From Sipunculus nudus (lineage: Eukaryota > Annelida > Sipuncula > Golfingiida > Sipunculidae): a DNA stretch of 64,000 nt. The stretch lies in contig CM049309.1 in assembly GCA_026874595.1 (NCBI GenBank), positions 95,378,723 through 95,442,722 of the forward strand. Reading direction: 5' to 3'. The notes beneath the pieces are model-generated. The model did not search any database. It was not told the origin of the DNA and saw only the letters and a program-made list of their open reading frames with translations. The translations under genes and the position numbers were made by a program. This document shows, one piece after another, positions 61,859-64,000 of this stretch (positions within the stretch are counted from its first letter, which is position 1; the number at the start of each line of letters is the position of its first letter).

Positions 61859-62326
61859 GATAGTAAAATCATGTTCGATGACTGAAGGAAAAATACGACC
61901 GATTATTTACCGATTATTTTATGTACCATATCCATGTGGCCGTGTAATCAGCTGTATATAGTTATACTTCAGATACTGACCGAGTAACATCACGCTGAAA
62001 GGTCAGGGTCAGGCCCAACAGTTTAGTTTTAATTATATCCGCTACTTTATTTCTCGTCTCTGACAGGATTATAGAATATATTCTTTCTGGATGATATCGG
62101 TTCTTTGCATGTACATTTATAATATTTGCATGTGATCGATGTAAACATACATTCAATGTAGTCAATTTTTAAAGAAAACGACCAATCATTGATATAAGCG
62201 AATAAATTGCACACCATTGATTAAAAGCTTTGTCTTCAGGTCTACAGGTTCATGTTATACATTGTAATGACCCTTGATCCTCAAATTTGCTTATCCTGCT
62301 TATTACATAATTTCTTTTCGTTGCAG
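61859..62326 (+). other. intron 3' end with splice acceptor
   Basis: Unique-looking AT-rich sequence ending in the pyrimidine tract TTTCTTTTCGTTGCAG (62311-62326), a strong acceptor directly before the LRR-Ig exon. An upstream ATTATATCC-like branch region is possible but not assignable. Confidence 0.5.
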
Positions 62327-62332
62327 GTGTTT

Positions 62333-62338
62333 ATGTGA
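62333..62338 (+). promoter_or_regulatory. minimal start-stop upstream ORF (ATGTGA)
   Basis: Six bases into the coding exon an ATG is followed at once by TGA, 30 bases before the receptor ATG. Such start-stop elements are known in other eukaryotes to stall ribosomes and lower downstream initiation. Whether it acts here is inference, and the context before it (GTTT) is poor. Confidence 0.35.
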
Positions 62339-62368
62339 CAAGTTGCCGGTGGACAATTTACAGTCAGA

Positions 62369-64000
62369 ATGTCTCCTCGCGTTTCAACGCTGTGTTTTTA
62401 CACGCTGGTTTGTTTCCTTGGGAGCTTTACTACTGGCGCCCCCTGTCCTGAGAAGTGTACATGTTATGACGACGGTCGGCGGGTCAGGTGTTCAGGTCGA
62501 ACCATGGCTTCTCTGGCGGACGATCTTCCGACGAACATCAAACATCTAAATCTAAGCGAATGTGTCTTGATCTCTGGAAGGTCCAGCATTGTGTTGAACA
62601 ACCTAGAGACGTTGGAAATAATACAATCAACAATGCAAAACACATCTGGATTATTTAAACCTTTTGTCAAGCTTCGAAGTCTTAAGCTGATTGAAAATAC
62701 CATCAATACACTGGCCTCATACAGTTTTTCTAGACTGCAATATATCAAACATATAACTCTAATTTCTAATTCTCTGAGCAGCATTAAAGATTTTGCATTT
62801 TTCAACTTGACCTTGGAAACACTTACTTTCAAGGACAACGAGTACCTCCGTGACATTTCTACAAAGGCCTTTGAAGGTGCTCGTATAAAATCCTTATCTA
62901 TAATAAACTCACAGATTTCATTATCTAATTTATTTCTGTCACCTCTACGGGAAAGCATCCGGAGGATGGTTCTCACACACAACCAGGACCCGCTGTACAT
63001 TCCTCAGAAAACGTTTCGGGGATTTTATTTCAATAATCTCGACCTTTCACAGAATGACATTACCAGCACTGACTTCTTGTCGCACGTGAACGCCATGAAC
63101 TTTTCCCTGGCGGGAAACCCCATCGGTCAAATCGATTTTACCGAATACTCTACTTTTCAAGTAAACATTACGTTAGACCTACGAAATACTGACCTTGAAT
63201 TTTTAGATGTCACTTATTTCGGAAGTGAACTAAAGATGGAATATATGAACCTTGCAAATAACAAAATTCGAGTCATTCCAGAAGAAATGCAAACAGTCTT
63301 GGCTAGCGTCCGGTTTGTCTCTTTTCACGGAAACCCTTTGCATTGTAACTGTAAAATGTTATGGTTGAAGAAGTTCATCCAGGACAATCCGTCAAAGGTA
63401 CAAGGAGCCGTATGTAAAATGCTACCAAACAATCAAGATCTAGCCACCATAGAAAGCAGCGCGCTCATGTGCAAGAAGCCTTCCATATATGGGTTAAAAC
63501 CACAAATTAATACACTGCGCTATACGTCAGCATTTTTTGGGTGTTCCGCCCGTGGGGATCCGTCACCGACAGTGAAATGGATGTTACCAAGTGGGGAAAC
63601 CATGGAAACCCTGCCAAACGACCTGAACGCCCCAGGAACGACCAGAGCTTATTTCAGTGTGAACAACATGTCTGAAAGCACAGAAGGCGTCTACAAATGC
63701 CTCGCCTACAATGTAGCGGGCTCCGACGTTGCGTCAACTATCGTGACGCTGCTGGACTACCTGCCTACTGTATTTATTACCCCAGAAAACACAGACATTG
63801 TAACCACACATGTAGTTCAAACAACACACATTCCAGTGACCCATTCTGACCTGACGTCCAGTGACGTCACTTCTCCCGTGACCACGTCATCAGTTACTTC
63901 AGTCGCACGAAACCACACCGAGGCTACTGCAGATGAAACAGAGGCAGGAACGGTGGCGTTTCAAGATCAACAGACTCAGCTTGTTAAGGCCGTCGACATA
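62369..64000 (+). CDS. LRR-Ig cell-surface protein, partial (3' end beyond window)
   Basis: The frame is open for 544 codons to the edge of the window. The ATG at 62369 has A at -3 and directly precedes a signal peptide (residues 1 to about 24, hydrophobic core TLVCFLGSF). LRRNT follows with Cys 26, 30, 32 and 41 (CPEKCTC). About 12 leucine-rich repeats span roughly residues 57-325 with LxxLxLxxN-type cores, for example IKHLNLSEC (57), FNNLDLSQND and MEYMNLANNKI. LRRCT has Cys 326, 328, 349 and 368 (NPLHCNCKMLWLKKF). One Ig domain has Cys 392, Trp 404 and Cys 444 (EGVYKCLAYNVAGS). From about residue 465 a Ser/Thr-rich stalk begins. Several N-glycosylation sequons are present. A transmembrane helix is expected beyond the window. 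The architecture matches Kekkon/LINGO/AMIGO/LRRN-type receptors, which mediate cell adhesion or signalling; related LRR-Ig proteins in molluscs have been linked to immunity. The exact family and ligand are unknown. Confidence 0.92.
   Translation, partial: MSPRVSTLCFYTLVCFLGSFTTGAPCPEKCTCYDDGRRVRCSGRTMASLADDLPTNIKHLNLSECVLISGRSSIVLNNLETLEIIQSTMQNTSGLFKPFVKLRSLKLIENTINTLASYSFSRLQYIKHITLISNSLSSIKDFAFFNLTLETLTFKDNEYLRDISTKAFEGARIKSLSIINSQISLSNLFLSPLRESIRRMVLTHNQDPLYIPQKTFRGFYFNNLDLSQNDITSTDFLSHVNAMNFSLAGNPIGQIDFTEYSTFQVNITLDLRNTDLEFLDVTYFGSELKMEYMNLANNKIRVIPEEMQTVLASVRFVSFHGNPLHCNCKMLWLKKFIQDNPSKVQGAVCKMLPNNQDLATIESSALMCKKPSIYGLKPQINTLRYTSAFFGCSARGDPSPTVKWMLPSGETMETLPNDLNAPGTTRAYFSVNNMSESTEGVYKCLAYNVAGSDVASTIVTLLDYLPTVFITPENTDIVTTHVVQTTHIPVTHSDLTSSDVTSPVTTSSVTSVARNHTEATADETEAGTVAFQDQQTQLVKAVDI

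Larger units (their letters stand above)
43601..62326 (+). other. proposed large first intron of the LRR-Ig gene
   Basis: GTATGT donor at 43601 and pyrimidine-rich acceptor TTTCTTTTCGTTGCAG at 62311-62326. It contains six minisatellite arrays and an L1-like insertion, all non-coding for the host. Parts without recognised content: 43601-45593, 47241-47912, 48025-50192, 52685-55610, 58373-59167 (with a poly-T run near 58910-58928) and 59373-59980. Short open frames in those parts carry no recognisable domain. Confidence 0.4.

Noticed and set aside
62464-63000. 178-codon minus-strand open frame
   Set aside because: It is the antisense shadow of the LRR-Ig coding exon, whose plus-strand frame has clear domains.

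Overview
The window is eukaryotic, AT-rich and dominated by repeats: introns, tandem minisatellites, non-LTR retrotransposons and one metazoan cell-surface receptor gene. The mix of GTCT microsatellites, small-hairpin dispersed elements, (TA)n tracts, molluscan-style non-LTR fragments and a secreted LRR-Ig protein suggests a marine invertebrate, most likely a bivalve or other mollusc. That assignment is inference from sequence style.

Layout, left to right. (1) 1-3525: head-to-tail array of a ~100 bp monomer. (2) 3526-8231: badly decayed non-LTR retrotransposon with a coiled-coil ORF1 and an endonuclease plus reverse transcriptase ORF2, + strand. (3) 8232-18726: the same minisatellite family again, now mostly a 63 bp deletion form, with a 2,048 bp higher-order duplication and a 1.6 kb inverted block that makes a very large imperfect palindrome. 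(4) 19055-24820: three tandem modules of a non-coding dispersed element that share end motifs, a conserved small hairpin and ~330 bp sub-repeats. (5) 25463-27488: (TA)n and mostly featureless sequence. (6) 27489-39747: 12 kb array of a 43 bp monomer carrying two palindromes (a PstI-centred 12-mer and the E-box CACGTG), interleaved with an 87 bp long form and arranged in 432 bp and ~3.4 kb higher-order repeats. (7) 39748-43276: non-coding sequence with a 982 bp putative DNA transposon bounded by perfect 25 bp inverted repeats.

(8) 43277-64000: probably one gene. A TATA box and a non-coding first exon ending in a good splice donor (43601) are followed by an ~18.7 kb intron. The exon that starts at 62327 holds an open reading frame that runs off the right edge (544 codons visible): signal peptide, LRRNT, about 12 leucine-rich repeats, LRRCT, one Ig domain and a Ser/Thr-rich stalk. 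The intron carries six minisatellite arrays (43/44, 28, 40/52, 58/44, 30 and 51 bp) and a 5'-truncated L1-like insertion on the minus strand with a 10 bp target-site duplication.

The only convincing intact protein gene is the LRR-Ig gene. Nearly all other open frames are read-through of tandem repeats. No prokaryotic genes, CRISPR arrays, rRNA or tRNA genes were seen. The most unusual aspects are the density and higher-order structure of unrelated minisatellites, several of which carry perfect transcription-factor palindromes, and the loading of one 5'-UTR intron with six arrays.
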